From positions 62,001-126,000 of the forward strand of contig JAEXAW010000034.1 of NCBI GenBank assembly GCA_023458055.1: 64,000 nt of DNA. The letters run 5' to 3'. Shown one piece after another: positions 1 to 7,996 of the stretch; positions within the stretch are counted from its first letter, which is position 1; each line of letters starts with the position of its first letter. The position numbers and the translations under genes were made by a program. The notes under the pieces are model-generated. The model did not search any database. It saw only the letters and a list, made by a program, of their open reading frames with translations, and was not told where the DNA came from. Source of the stretch: Pseudomonadota bacterium. GTDB taxonomy: Bacteria > Pseudomonadota > Alphaproteobacteria > Sphingomonadales > Sphingomonadaceae.

Positions 1-2106
1 CGGCTGACCCAAGCGGACGGCTATGTTATTGCGCATATCGAAAATGTCGTCGAGCGCGCCGATAATGGACCGGAAGCAACCGCTTTGATGCGCTCGGTCG
101 TCGAGCAGTTCGAAAATTACGCCAAGCTCAACAAGAAGCTGCCGGCCGAAACCAGTGTGCAGCTTGGTGAGATTGATGAGCCAGCGCGCCTTGCCGACGC
201 GGTTGCCGGAAACATCAGCGTGAAGGTTGCCGACAAGCAAGCGATGCTGGTCGAGGAAGACCCGATCAAACGGCTGGAAATGGTGTTCGCCTTCATGGAA
301 GGCGAACTTGGCGTGCTTCAGGTCGAAAAGAAAATCCGTGGCCGCGTGAAGCGGCAGATGGAAAAGACCCAGCGCGAATATTATCTCAACGAACAGCTGA
401 AAGCGATTCAGCGCGAACTTGGCAATGAAAGCGGAGAAGATGGCGACGAGCTGTCCGAACTGCAGGCTAAGATCGACCAGTTGAAAATGTCGAAGGAAGC
501 CAAGGCGAAAGCCGAGGCTGAATTGAAGAAGCTGCGCGGCATGGCGCCAATGTCGGCTGAGGCGACCGTTGTCCGCAACTATCTTGACGTGCTGCTGGGT
601 CTGCCTTGGGGCAAAAAGTCCAAGCTCAAAAAGGATATCGCCAAGGCGCAAGACATTCTCGACGCGGACCATTATGCGCTCGATAAGGTCAAGGACCGCA
701 TCGTCGAATATCTGGCGGTGCAGGCGCGCACCAATAAGCTCAAGGGTCCGATCCTGTGCCTCGTTGGCCCTCCGGGTGTCGGCAAAACCTCGCTCGGGCG
801 TTCGATCGCCAAGGCGACGGGGCGTGAATTTGTACGCCAGTCGCTTGGCGGGGTGCGCGACGAAGCGGAAATCCGCGGACACCGCCGTACCTATATCGGC
901 TCGCTACCCGGTAAGATTGTGTCCAACCTCAAAAAGGCTGGAACGTCGAACCCCTTGTTCCTGCTCGACGAGATCGACAAGCTCGGCCAGGATTTCCGCG
1001 GCGATCCGGCATCGGCTCTGCTCGAGGTGCTTGACCCGGAACAGAATAACAAGTTCAACGATCATTATCTCGAAATCGATATTGACCTGTCGGACGTGAT
1101 GTTCGTGACCACCGCGAACAGTCTCAATCTGCCGCAACCCTTGCTTGACCGCATGGAGATCATCCGGCTTGAAGGCTATACCGAGGATGAAAAGGTCGAG
1201 ATTGCCGAGCGTCATCTGATTGCCAAGCAGATCGAAGCGCATGGCCTCAAGGAAGGCGAGTTTACCCTCACTACCGAAGGGTTGCGGGACTTGATCCGCT
1301 ATTACACCCGCGAGGCGGGCGTGCGCACGCTCGAACGCGAGATTGCGCGCTTGGCACGCAAGGCGCTGCGCAAAATCCTTGAAGGTAAGGAAACCAGCGT
1401 TACCATTACGCCGGATAATCTGGCTGACTATGCGGGCGTGCGCAAATTCCGCCACGGGGTTGGTGACGAAGAGGACCAGATCGGCGCCGTGACCGGTCTT
1501 GCCTGGACCGAGGTGGGCGGTGAACTCCTCACCATCGAAGCCGTGACGGTTCCCGGCAAGGGCGTGGTCAAGACCACCGGCAAGCTCGGCGAGGTGATGA
1601 ACGAGTCGGTTCAGGCGGCGATGAGCTTCGTCAAAGCACGGGCCCCCGCTTATGGGATCAAGCCGAGCCTGTTCGCCCGCAAGGACATCCACATCCACTT
1701 GCCGGAAGGCGCGGTGCCGAAAGATGGCCCCTCTGCAGGTATCGGCATGGTCACCTGTATGGTCTCCACGCTGACCGGCGTGCCGGTGCGCAAGGATGTG
1801 GCGATGACCGGCGAGGTGACACTGCGTGGTCGGGTTCTGCCGATTGGCGGTTTGAAGGAAAAGCTGCTTGCGGCTCTGCGTGGTGGCATCAAGACCGTTC
1901 TGATCCCCGAAGAAAATGAAAAGGACCTTGCCGAGATTCCCGAAAATGTGAAGGCGGGTCTGGAGATCATCCCGGTGGCTCATGTCGATGAAGTGCTGAA
2001 GATTGCGCTCACCGAGGAGCTGACGTCGATCCCATGGACCGAGGCCGATGAGTTGGCGACCCAGCCGCCCCCAGCCGGTGAAACGGGTGCCGGGCTGCGT
2101 CATTGA
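1..2106 (+). CDS. lon: ATP-dependent Lon protease, 5' end outside window
   Basis: Lon is a cytosolic AAA+ serine protease that degrades misfolded and short-lived regulatory proteins. The reading frame is open from base 1, so the N-terminus lies before the window; 701 residues remain. Seen here: a coiled-coil linker (about residues 105-190), Walker A GPPGVGKTS near residue 256, an AAA+ domain with LFLLDEIDK, and the C-terminal protease domain with catalytic Ser578 in KDGPSAG and Lys621 in GGLKEK. The 43-residue Ser-Lys spacing matches E. coli Lon (Ser679/Lys722), so roughly 100 N-terminal residues are missing. The family assignment is certain; the true start cannot be seen. hup follows downstream, a common neighbour of lon. 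Confidence 0.98.
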   Translation, partial: RLTQADGYVIAHIENVVERADNGPEATALMRSVVEQFENYAKLNKKLPAETSVQLGEIDEPARLADAVAGNISVKVADKQAMLVEEDPIKRLEMVFAFMEGELGVLQVEKKIRGRVKRQMEKTQREYYLNEQLKAIQRELGNESGEDGDELSELQAKIDQLKMSKEAKAKAEAELKKLRGMAPMSAEATVVRNYLDVLLGLPWGKKSKLKKDIAKAQDILDADHYALDKVKDRIVEYLAVQARTNKLKGPILCLVGPPGVGKTSLGRSIAKATGREFVRQSLGGVRDEAEIRGHRRTYIGSLPGKIVSNLKKAGTSNPLFLLDEIDKLGQDFRGDPASALLEVLDPEQNNKFNDHYLEIDIDLSDVMFVTTANSLNLPQPLLDRMEIIRLEGYTEDEKVEIAERHLIAKQIEAHGLKEGEFTLTTEGLRDLIRYYTREAGVRTLEREIARLARKALRKILEGKETSVTITPDNLADYAGVRKFRHGVGDEEDQIGAVTGLAWTEVGGELLTIEAVTVPGKGVVKTTGKLGEVMNESVQAAMSFVKARAPAYGIKPSLFARKDIHIHLPEGAVPKDGPSAGIGMVTCMVSTLTGVPVRKDVAMTGEVTLRGRVLPIGGLKEKLLAALRGGIKTVLIPEENEKDLAEIPENVKAGLEIIPVAHVDEVLKIALTEELTSIPWTEADELATQPPPAGETGAGLRH

Positions 2107-2279
2107 TCCCTTAGACTCGCAAATGACTGGTTGATCGGGATGGGCGGTGAAGCAATGCTTTTCCGCCCATTTCCATGCCGCATTGCAGCAAATAACTCAT
2201 TTCGTCGCAATTTCCGGGTCGATTTTACGCGATTGAACGGATTTTCGCTCGAATTACGCAGTTTTTCGCTGATTTTGCT

Positions 2280-2309
2280 TTGACAAAGCGAGAGCAAGCC
2301 GCCTTATTA
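2280..2309 (+). promoter_or_regulatory. Possible housekeeping sigma promoter of hup
   Basis: In the 267-bp gap between lon and hup there is a perfect TTGACA (2280-2285) followed after 18 bp by TTATTA (2304-2309). It would give a leader of about 55-60 nt before the hup start. The -10 match is only partial, so this is a candidate. Confidence 0.4.
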
Positions 2310-2373
2310 CGCCCCGGCTTAGCCGAATGATTCACATATTTAACAATGAGAGAGAAAAGGGGGTTCCCAAGGC

Positions 2374-2646
2374 ATGAACAAGCAAGATCTTATCGCTGCT
2401 GTTGCCGATCAGGCTGGTATTTCGAAGGCGGACGCCGGCAAGGCAGTGGAAGCTGTGTTCGACGGCATCACCTCGACGCTCAAAAAGGGCGGCGAAGTGC
2501 GCCTCGTCGGTTTCGGCACCTTCTCGGTGACGAAGCGCAAGGCATCTACCGGCCGCAACCCGCGCACCGGTGAAGCGATGACCATCAAGGCTTCGACTCA
2601 GCCCAAGTTCAAGGCTGGCAAGGGTCTTAAGGACGCCGTCAACTAA
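2374..2646 (+). CDS. hup: HU family DNA-binding protein
   Basis: This 90-residue histone-like protein bends and compacts DNA as a dimer in the nucleoid. The start MNKQDLIAAVA, the GFGTFSV turn and the arm signature GRNPRTGE with AGKGLKDAVN at the end are all typical of HU, and the length is that of the family. It stands alone: a TTGACA-type promoter candidate lies upstream and a strong intrinsic terminator directly downstream, so it is probably transcribed as a single gene. No unusual features. Confidence 0.97.
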   Translation: MNKQDLIAAVADQAGISKADAGKAVEAVFDGITSTLKKGGEVRLVGFGTFSVTKRKASTGRNPRTGEAMTIKASTQPKFKAGKGLKDAVN

Positions 2647-2674
2647 GACAGCGTTTAATAGCACGCAAAATATG

Positions 2675-2704
2675 GGGCGGCAGGGCAACTTGCCGCCCTT
2701 TTTT
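2675..2704 (+). terminator. Rho-independent terminator of hup
   Basis: An 8-bp GC-rich stem (GGGCGGCA at 2675-2682 pairing with TGCCGCCC at 2691-2698), an 8-nt loop and a run of six T. It lies 28 bp after the hup stop codon. Confidence 0.9.
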
Positions 2705-2755
2705 GTTGCATTTGGAGGGGAGCGTTCCTAAACGCGCCTTCTTGCCGGTTCGGCC

Positions 2756-2830
2756 GGGCGCGTAGCTCAGTGGTAGAGCACACCCTTCACACGGGTGGGG
2801 TCGCAGGTTCAATCCCTGCCGCGCCCACCA
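2756..2830 (+). tRNA. tRNA-Val (anticodon CAC)
   Basis: A full cloverleaf can be folded: acceptor stem GGGCGCG/CGCGCCC, D arm TAGCTCAGTGGTAGAGCA, anticodon stem CACCC/GGGTG with loop TTCACAC giving anticodon CAC (reads GUG), T arm GCAGGTTCAATCCCTGC. The 3' CCA is encoded. Confidence 0.96.
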
Positions 2831-2975
2831 TTTCCTTATATTTTTGCTCTAACGTCCCTGAGTTTATCATAAGCGGGCGCCGCATGGCGAGCCCTGCTTG
2901 GTACATCGCCGGATCGATTATCGCTGTCGAAGTTGATGAAGTGCAGGTGACCGGAATTTCTTTTTTGTTCTTCGG

Positions 2976-3167
2976 TTAAGGCAGAGGGCGTCCCTTTACC
3001 ATGTCGTCTATAAGATGGGCGGTGGGTTCTCCGCGCACGGATTGACCATCGTCCAGATCGCCTGAAGGCGTCGTCATCGGTTGCCGGATTGGGCCCTTCA
3101 AAATCAACGAACCTGCTGCGTGCGGAAACCCGTCATATTTCTCCCATACATTGACACCCCAGCCCAT
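2976..3167 (-). CDS. Possible small hypothetical protein (63 aa)
   Basis: The gap between tRNA-Val and adhC (2831-3208) holds one minus-strand frame that reads like protein, beginning MGWGVNVWEKYDGF and ending KGRPLP. The composition is balanced and charged, but no domain is recognised and no convincing ribosome binding site precedes the ATG. Its start lies only about 40 bp from the divergent adhC start. It may equally be chance coding potential in an otherwise featureless spacer. Confidence 0.28.
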   Translation of the reverse strand: MGWGVNVWEKYDGFPHAAGSLILKGPIRQPMTTPSGDLDDGQSVRGEPTAHLIDDMVKGRPLP

Positions 3168-3208
3168 TATGCGACACAGGCATGTGATTCCAAAAGGAGA
3201 TGAGAAGA

Positions 3209-4318
3209 ATGAAAACCCGCGCGGCCGTTGCATTTGAAGCCAAGAAGCCTCTTGAAATAGTTGAACTCGACCTGGAGGGGCCCAAGGCGGGTGAGGTGTT
3301 GGTTGAAATAATGGCGACGGGCATTTGCCATACGGATGCCTATACGCTCGATGGCTTTGATAGTGAGGGGATTTTCCCGTCCGTACTCGGCCATGAAGGG
3401 GCGGGGATCGTCCGCGAGGTCGGGGCGGGGGTGACCTCGGTGAAGCCCGGCGATCATGTCATCCCGCTCTACACCCCGGAATGCCGCCAGTGCAAAAGCT
3501 GCCTTTCCCAGAAAACCAATCTCTGCACCGCGATCCGCGCGACGCAAGGGAAGGGCGTGATGCCCGATGGCACGACCCGCTTTTCCTATAAGGGCCAGCC
3601 TATTTATCATTATATGGGTTGCTCGACTTTCTCGAACTTCACTGTGCTCCCAGAAATTGCGGTTGCGAAAATCCGCGAGGATGCGCCCTTCCAGTCCGCT
3701 TGCTATATCGGCTGCGGTGTCACCACCGGCGTGGGTGCGGTGACCAATTCGGCCAAGGTAACGCCGGGCAGCAATGTGATCGTCTTCGGGCTTGGCGGCA
3801 TTGGACTCAACGTCATTCAGGGCGCGAAGATGGTCGGCGCGGACATGATCGTCGGCGTCGACATCAACGACAGCAAGGAAGAATGGGGCCGCCGTTTCGG
3901 CATGACCCATTTCGTCAACCCGACCAAGGTGGAGGGCGATATTGTCCAGCATCTCGTCGAACTCACCGATGGCGGCGCGGACTATACGTTCGACTGCACC
4001 GGCAACACCCATGTCATGCGTCAGGCGCTTGAGGCGTGCCATCGTGGCTGGGGTGTCTCGACGGTGATCGGGGTTGCCGAAGCCGGCAAGGAGATTTCAA
4101 CACGGCCTTTCCAACTGGTGACGGGCCGCGTGTGGAAAGGGTCGGCCTTCGGCGGCGCGCGCGGGCGCACCGATGTCCCCAAGATTGTTGACTGGTATAT
4201 GAACGGCAAGATCGAAATCGACCCGATGATCACCCACGTTCTTACCCTTGAAGAAATCAACAAGGGCTTTGACTTGATGCACGCAGGCGAAAGCATCCGC
4301 AGCGTCGTGGTGCTTTAA
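3209..4318 (+). CDS. adhC: S-(hydroxymethyl)glutathione dehydrogenase (class III ADH)
   Basis: This enzyme oxidises the spontaneous adduct of formaldehyde and glutathione to S-formylglutathione with NAD+, the first step of glutathione-dependent formaldehyde detoxification in the cytosol. The 369-residue protein has the catalytic-zinc residues in GICHTDAYT and GHEGAG, four structural-zinc cysteines in CRQCKSC...LC (about residue 90-107), and the dinucleotide-binding stretch FGLGGIGLNV. An in-frame ATG nine bases earlier (3200) abuts AGGAG, whereas the ATG at 3209 lies 9 nt after it, so 3209 is chosen. The matching hydrolase is at 5974. Also known as frmA or flhA. Confidence 0.95.
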   Translation: MKTRAAVAFEAKKPLEIVELDLEGPKAGEVLVEIMATGICHTDAYTLDGFDSEGIFPSVLGHEGAGIVREVGAGVTSVKPGDHVIPLYTPECRQCKSCLSQKTNLCTAIRATQGKGVMPDGTTRFSYKGQPIYHYMGCSTFSNFTVLPEIAVAKIREDAPFQSACYIGCGVTTGVGAVTNSAKVTPGSNVIVFGLGGIGLNVIQGAKMVGADMIVGVDINDSKEEWGRRFGMTHFVNPTKVEGDIVQHLVELTDGGADYTFDCTGNTHVMRQALEACHRGWGVSTVIGVAEAGKEISTRPFQLVTGRVWKGSAFGGARGRTDVPKIVDWYMNGKIEIDPMITHVLTLEEINKGFDLMHAGESIRSVVVL

Positions 4319-4320
4319 CG

Positions 4321-4644
4321 ATGGTGAACGTTACCGTCACCAGCCGTGCAGACGAAATCCATCAGCTTGAAGGTAAGCCGGGCCGCAAGCTCATGGAGGT
4401 TATCCGCGATGCTGATATCGAGGAGATGATCGGCCTGTGCGGCGGCTTTGCCAATTGCGGGACCTGCCATTGCTATGTCGATGCGGCTTGGTTCGACAAG
4501 ACACAAAAGGGCGCTGACCCAGAAGGCGAAGAGGTGATGATTGAAGGACTGACGCTCGCGCAGCCCCATTCGCGCCTTGCCTGTCAGATCATCCTCGATG
4601 ATAGCCTTGATGGGCTGGTCGTGACGATGGCGCCGGAAGAATGA
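4321..4644 (+). CDS. 2Fe-2S ferredoxin, adrenodoxin type
   Basis: A 107-residue electron-transfer protein. The iron-sulfur ligand pattern C-x5-C-x2-C is visible in CGGFANCGTCHC (about residues 40-51), with the fourth cysteine in RLACQI near the end. This is the vertebrate-adrenodoxin/Fdx layout rather than the plant type. It starts 2 bp after the adhC stop and so is very probably co-transcribed with it. Its redox partner is not in the window; a cytochrome P450 or ferredoxin reductase would be expected for this class. Its role beside formaldehyde genes is unknown. Confidence 0.9.
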   Translation: MVNVTVTSRADEIHQLEGKPGRKLMEVIRDADIEEMIGLCGGFANCGTCHCYVDAAWFDKTQKGADPEGEEVMIEGLTLAQPHSRLACQIILDDSLDGLVVTMAPEE

Positions 4645-4666
4645 TCGCGGGCTTGCGACTATCAGC

Positions 4667-5551
4667 ATGACCCAACCCGTTACCGCCGACCAACGGCCTT
4701 CGTGGCTGCTGACCTTTTCGTGTATTGATCGCGTCGGGATTGTTGCGGCGGTGTCGGGCTATCTCGCCGAACGCGACGGTTTCATTCTCGACAGCCAGCA
4801 ATTTGCTGATCTGGAAAGCGGGCGCTTTTTCATGCGCGTGTTGTTCAAGGGCGCTGGCCTACGCTTTGTCGATGATGCGGCGCAGTTGCAGGCTGATTTT
4901 GCAGAGATCGCGGCGCGGTTCGATCTTGATTTTCACCTTGCACCCGAAGCGCAAAAGCGGCGGATTGTCGTTGCGGTGTCCAAGGGCAATCACTGTCTGG
5001 CTGATTTGCTCCACCGCTGGTCGTCACGCACGCTGGCGGTTGATATCGCGGCGATCGTTTCGAACCATGAAACTTGCCGGGCCCTCGCTGAATGGCATGG
5101 CGTGCCTTATCACTATTTGCCCGTCGATGACGGCAATCGACCCGAACAAGAAGCCGCGATCCGCGCGATCATGGCAGAAAGCGGCAGCGAACTTCTGGTG
5201 CTTGCCCGCTATATGCAGGTGCTGAGCGCCGACATGACCGCAGCGCTCGACGGCCACTGCATCAATATCCACCATAGCTTCTTGCCGAGTTTCAAAGGAA
5301 GCAAGCCTTATCATCGCGCCCACCAACGCGGCGTCAAGCTCATTGGCGCGACCGCCCATTTCGTTACCAGCGACCTTGATGAAGGGCCGATTGTCGAACA
5401 GGGCGTTGAGCGTGTCGATCATCGTGCTACGGTGGCCGACATGATCCGCATCGGCCGCGACATCGAATCGCGCGTGCTGGCGCGGGCCGTTGGCCTGTGG
5501 GGCGAGCGCAGACTATTTCTCAACGGCAACCGGACGGTGGTGTTCGGTTAG
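4667..5551 (+). CDS. purU: Formyltetrahydrofolate deformylase
   Basis: PurU hydrolyses 10-formyl-tetrahydrofolate to formate and tetrahydrofolate, balancing the one-carbon folate pool. Residues 1-85 form an ACT regulatory domain (LTFSCIDRVGIVAAVSGYLA), and about 95-294 the formyltransferase-fold catalytic domain with NIHHSFLPSFKGSKPY and the catalytic Asp in DLDEGPI. Length (294) is normal. It lies 22 bp after the ferredoxin gene, within a set that also carries adhC and S-formylglutathione hydrolase, so folate- and glutathione-linked one-carbon routes are grouped here. The assignment is firm; the physiological link to formaldehyde is inferred from context. Confidence 0.95.
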   Translation: MTQPVTADQRPSWLLTFSCIDRVGIVAAVSGYLAERDGFILDSQQFADLESGRFFMRVLFKGAGLRFVDDAAQLQADFAEIAARFDLDFHLAPEAQKRRIVVAVSKGNHCLADLLHRWSSRTLAVDIAAIVSNHETCRALAEWHGVPYHYLPVDDGNRPEQEAAIRAIMAESGSELLVLARYMQVLSADMTAALDGHCINIHHSFLPSFKGSKPYHRAHQRGVKLIGATAHFVTSDLDEGPIVEQGVERVDHRATVADMIRIGRDIESRVLARAVGLWGERRLFLNGNRTVVFG

Positions 5552-5572
5552 CTTTTTTACGGAAGGGGATTG

Positions 5573-5956
5573 ATGATGTTCAGCCATATCATGCTTGGAG
5601 CCGATGATATTGATGCAGCCAAGGCGTTCTACGATGCCGCGCTGGAACCGCTCGGCATCCGGCCGGGGATTGTCGATCCCAAGGGGCGCGTCATGTATCT
5701 TGCGCCCACGGGCATCTTCATGGTGACCAAGCCGATCAACGGCGAGCCTGCAAGCTGCGCCAATGGCAGCACCATAGGTTTTGCCGCTGAAACGCCCGAA
5801 GCGGCGGATGCTTTCCACGCCGCAGGGCTTGCCCATGGCGGTACCGCGATTGAAGACCCGCCGGGCGTGCGCAGCGGCAATGGCCTCAATCTTTATCTCG
5901 CCTATCTGCGCGATCCGGCTGGCAATAAAATCTGCGCAATGCACCGCATGGCCTAA
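5573..5956 (+). CDS. VOC family (glyoxalase/bleomycin-resistance fold) protein
   Basis: A 127-residue single-module vicinal-oxygen-chelate protein: it opens with FSHIMLGADDIDAAKAFYDA and ends LAYLRDPAGNKICAMHR, the standard beta-alpha-beta-beta-beta ends of the fold. Two consecutive ATG codons (5573, 5576) follow the ribosome binding site GGAAGGGG; either may be used. It sits between purU and S-formylglutathione hydrolase in the same direction with short gaps. The substrate cannot be told from sequence; glutathione-linked chemistry would suit the neighbours but is not shown. Confidence 0.85.
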   Translation: MMFSHIMLGADDIDAAKAFYDAALEPLGIRPGIVDPKGRVMYLAPTGIFMVTKPINGEPASCANGSTIGFAAETPEAADAFHAAGLAHGGTAIEDPPGVRSGNGLNLYLAYLRDPAGNKICAMHRMA

Positions 5957-5973
5957 GGCTGGCGGGGCGATCC

Positions 5974-6819
5974 ATGGAAACATTATCAATCAACCGGTGC
6001 TCTGATGGCGAGCAGGGCGTGTATAAGCACGCCTCGCGCGCCACCGGCACGGATATGGTGTTCTCGGTCTATGTTCCGCCGCATGAGCCGGGCGCGAAAT
6101 TGCCGCTTGTCTGGTACCTGTCCGGACTCACTTGCACCCATGCCAATGTCACGGAAAAAGGCGAATATCGGCGCGCATGCGCTGAACTTGGCCTGATCTT
6201 TGTCGCGCCCGACACTTCACCGCGTGGCGAGGGCGTCGCGGATGATGCGGAAGGCGCCTATGATTTCGGGCTGGGTGCGGGCTTTTATGTCAACGCTACC
6301 GAAGAGCCGTTCGCGCCGCATTACCAGATGCGCGACTATATCGAGGACGAATTGCCCGAACTGATCGCCGAGCATTTCCCCGCCGATATGACGCGGCAGG
6401 CGATTACCGGACACAGCATGGGCGGGCATGGCGCACTCACCATTGCGTTGCGTAACCCTGACCGGTTCCGCAGCATCTCCGCCTTCGCGCCGATTGTTGC
6501 GCCATCACAAGTGCCGTGGGGCGAAAAGGCTCTCGGCGGCTATCTGGGGCAGGATAAGGCGACATGGCGCGCTTATGATGCGGTGGCGCTGATTGAAGAT
6601 GGCGCGCGGGTGAAGGACTTGCTGGTTGACCAGGGCGGCGCGGATAATTTCCTCGCCGAACAATTGAAGCCCGAATTGCTCGCCTCGGCGTGTGAGGCGA
6701 CCGGGATTGCGCTCGATCTCACCATTCATCCCGGTTATGATCACAGCTATTATTTCATCTCCACTTTCATGGAAAAGCATCTGCGCTGGCATGCCGAGCG
6801 ACTTCGGGAGAAGCGCTGA
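5974..6819 (+). CDS. fghA: S-formylglutathione hydrolase
   Basis: This enzyme cleaves S-formylglutathione to formate and glutathione, completing the pathway begun by adhC. It is a 281-residue alpha/beta hydrolase of the esterase D family with the nucleophile elbow GHSMGGHGAL (Ser148), LSGLTCTHANVTEKGE near the N-terminus, and the catalytic His in HPGYDHSYYFI near the C-terminus. Length is typical. It follows the VOC gene by 17 bp; with adhC, ferredoxin and purU it forms a probable five-gene one-carbon operon. Also known as frmB. Confidence 0.96.
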   Translation: METLSINRCSDGEQGVYKHASRATGTDMVFSVYVPPHEPGAKLPLVWYLSGLTCTHANVTEKGEYRRACAELGLIFVAPDTSPRGEGVADDAEGAYDFGLGAGFYVNATEEPFAPHYQMRDYIEDELPELIAEHFPADMTRQAITGHSMGGHGALTIALRNPDRFRSISAFAPIVAPSQVPWGEKALGGYLGQDKATWRAYDAVALIEDGARVKDLLVDQGGADNFLAEQLKPELLASACEATGIALDLTIHPGYDHSYYFISTFMEKHLRWHAERLREKR

Positions 6820-6883
6820 AAGTTTACGAAATCTTATAATATCATTCAGCGGACATTAAATGCAGGAACATTAGCGTAAAGCA

Positions 6884-7228
6884 ATGAAGGGTTGGGATCA
6901 TCGCTTGGGGCATAGCGTCTCGTTATGGCGGCTTGTATGCACGCTGAGCTTTGTGCTGGCGCCGCTTATGCTTCCGATCTCTGCTTTTGCGCAAACCTCG
7001 CGCGCCGAACAAGCGGCTATCCGGGCAGTGAGCCGGGAGGTGCGCCCACTGCCGAAGGTCATTTCGGAGACCCGCAAGCAAGCTCCGTATAACGAGATGG
7101 ATTATCTTGGTGGACCCGAGTTCGATCCGGTGCGTTTCGTCTACCGGTTGAAGTTTATGGACGGGAACAAAGTTGTTTTTGTTTATGTTGATGCTGTTTC
7201 CGGTCGTATCATCGGGCGATCCCGATGA
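6884..7228 (+). CDS. Exported PepSY-like protein
   Basis: A 114-residue protein with an N-terminal hydrophobic export signal (about residues 12-36, ending ISAFAQ) and a short periplasmic part. The last 35 residues (VRFVYRLKFMDGNKVVFVYV then DAVSGRIIGRSR) resemble the second half of a PepSY module. Such small exported proteins often sit next to PhoPQ-type two-component genes, as here: a response regulator and sensor kinase follow within 100 bp. It may modulate the sensor; that is inference. A perfect TATAAT lies at 6835-6840 upstream, but no matching -35 element is evident. Confidence 0.75.
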   Translation: MKGWDHRLGHSVSLWRLVCTLSFVLAPLMLPISAFAQTSRAEQAAIRAVSREVRPLPKVISETRKQAPYNEMDYLGGPEFDPVRFVYRLKFMDGNKVVFVYVDAVSGRIIGRSR

Positions 7229-7322
7229 CCCGATGGGACCGACTAGCAACAGCGGGGCAGTGTCATTATATCAATTGATGACGTCGGCAATTCCGAATGC
7301 CGATCAATAAAAAGGGACGAAG

Positions 7323-7985
7323 ATGCGCATATTGATCGTTGAAGATGAGCCGACATTGGGCCGCCAGCTTAAAGCGACGCTGGAAGGAACCGGTTATGCG
7401 GTTGACTTGGCGACCGATGGCGAAGACGGACATTTTCTTGGCTCAACAGAAAATTATGACGCGGCCATCCTTGATTTGGGCCTGCCGGAAGTTGATGGCC
7501 TGACGGTGCTCGACCGCTGGCGCAAGGAGGGCAAAGTATTTCCGGTGCTGGTGCTGACAGCTCGCGATAGCTGGTCTGATAAGGTCGCCGGTCTCGATGC
7601 GGGCGCGGATGATTATCTCGCCAAGCCGTTCCAAACCGAAGAGTTGATCGCGCGATTGCGTGCGTTGATCCGCCGCGCGTCGGGTAATGCGTCCAGCGAA
7701 TTGATTGCGGGCGATGTGCGGCTTGATACCCGCTCGGGCAAAGTAACGCTCAACGGCGAACCGGTAAAGCTGACCGCGCAGGAATATAAGCTCTTGTCTT
7801 ATCTGCTCCATCACAAGGGTAAGGTTGTCAGTCGTACGGAATTGATCGAGCATATCTATGATCAGGATTTTGATCGCGATTCGAATACAATTGAGGTGTT
7901 TGTCACGCGTATCCGTAAGAAATTGGGGCAGGACGTGATCACGACCATTCGCGGATTGGGGTATAGTCTCGACGAACCTGCCTGA
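7323..7985 (+). CDS. OmpR-family response regulator (PhoP-like)
   Basis: This 220-residue regulator has a receiver domain (residues 1-118) with acidic EDE near the N-terminus, phospho-acceptor Asp51 in AILDLGLPEVDG and Lys in DDYLAKPF. A C-terminal winged-helix DNA-binding domain of the OmpR type follows (LTAQEYKLLSYL, then DSNTIEVFVTRIRKKLG). It lies 11 bp ahead of the sensor kinase gene and is surely its partner. Sequence style and the adjoining PepSY-like gene suggest the PhoP/QseB branch, so cation or envelope sensing is plausible but unproven. Confidence 0.93.
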   Translation: MRILIVEDEPTLGRQLKATLEGTGYAVDLATDGEDGHFLGSTENYDAAILDLGLPEVDGLTVLDRWRKEGKVFPVLVLTARDSWSDKVAGLDAGADDYLAKPFQTEELIARLRALIRRASGNASSELIAGDVRLDTRSGKVTLNGEPVKLTAQEYKLLSYLLHHKGKVVSRTELIEHIYDQDFDRDSNTIEVFVTRIRKKLGQDVITTIRGLGYSLDEPA

Positions 7986-7996
7986 TATTTTCCGAC

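Noticed and set aside
904..2103. 399-codon antisense frame within lon
   Set aside because: Opposite a firmly identified gene, composition rich in His and Gln, no start signals; chance frame from strong codon bias.
2928..2942. 15-mer CGAAGTTGATGAAGT also present at 36295-36309
   Set aside because: In 64 kb one or two identical 15-mer pairs are expected by chance, and the flanks share nothing.
3167..4042. 291-codon antisense frame over adhC
   Set aside because: It mirrors adhC; no motif and no plausible promoter.
6821..6840. PhoP-box-like GTTTA-N5-TCTTA ahead of the PepSY-like gene
   Set aside because: The second half-site matches the TGTTTA consensus poorly; the TATAAT within it is more easily read as a -10 element.
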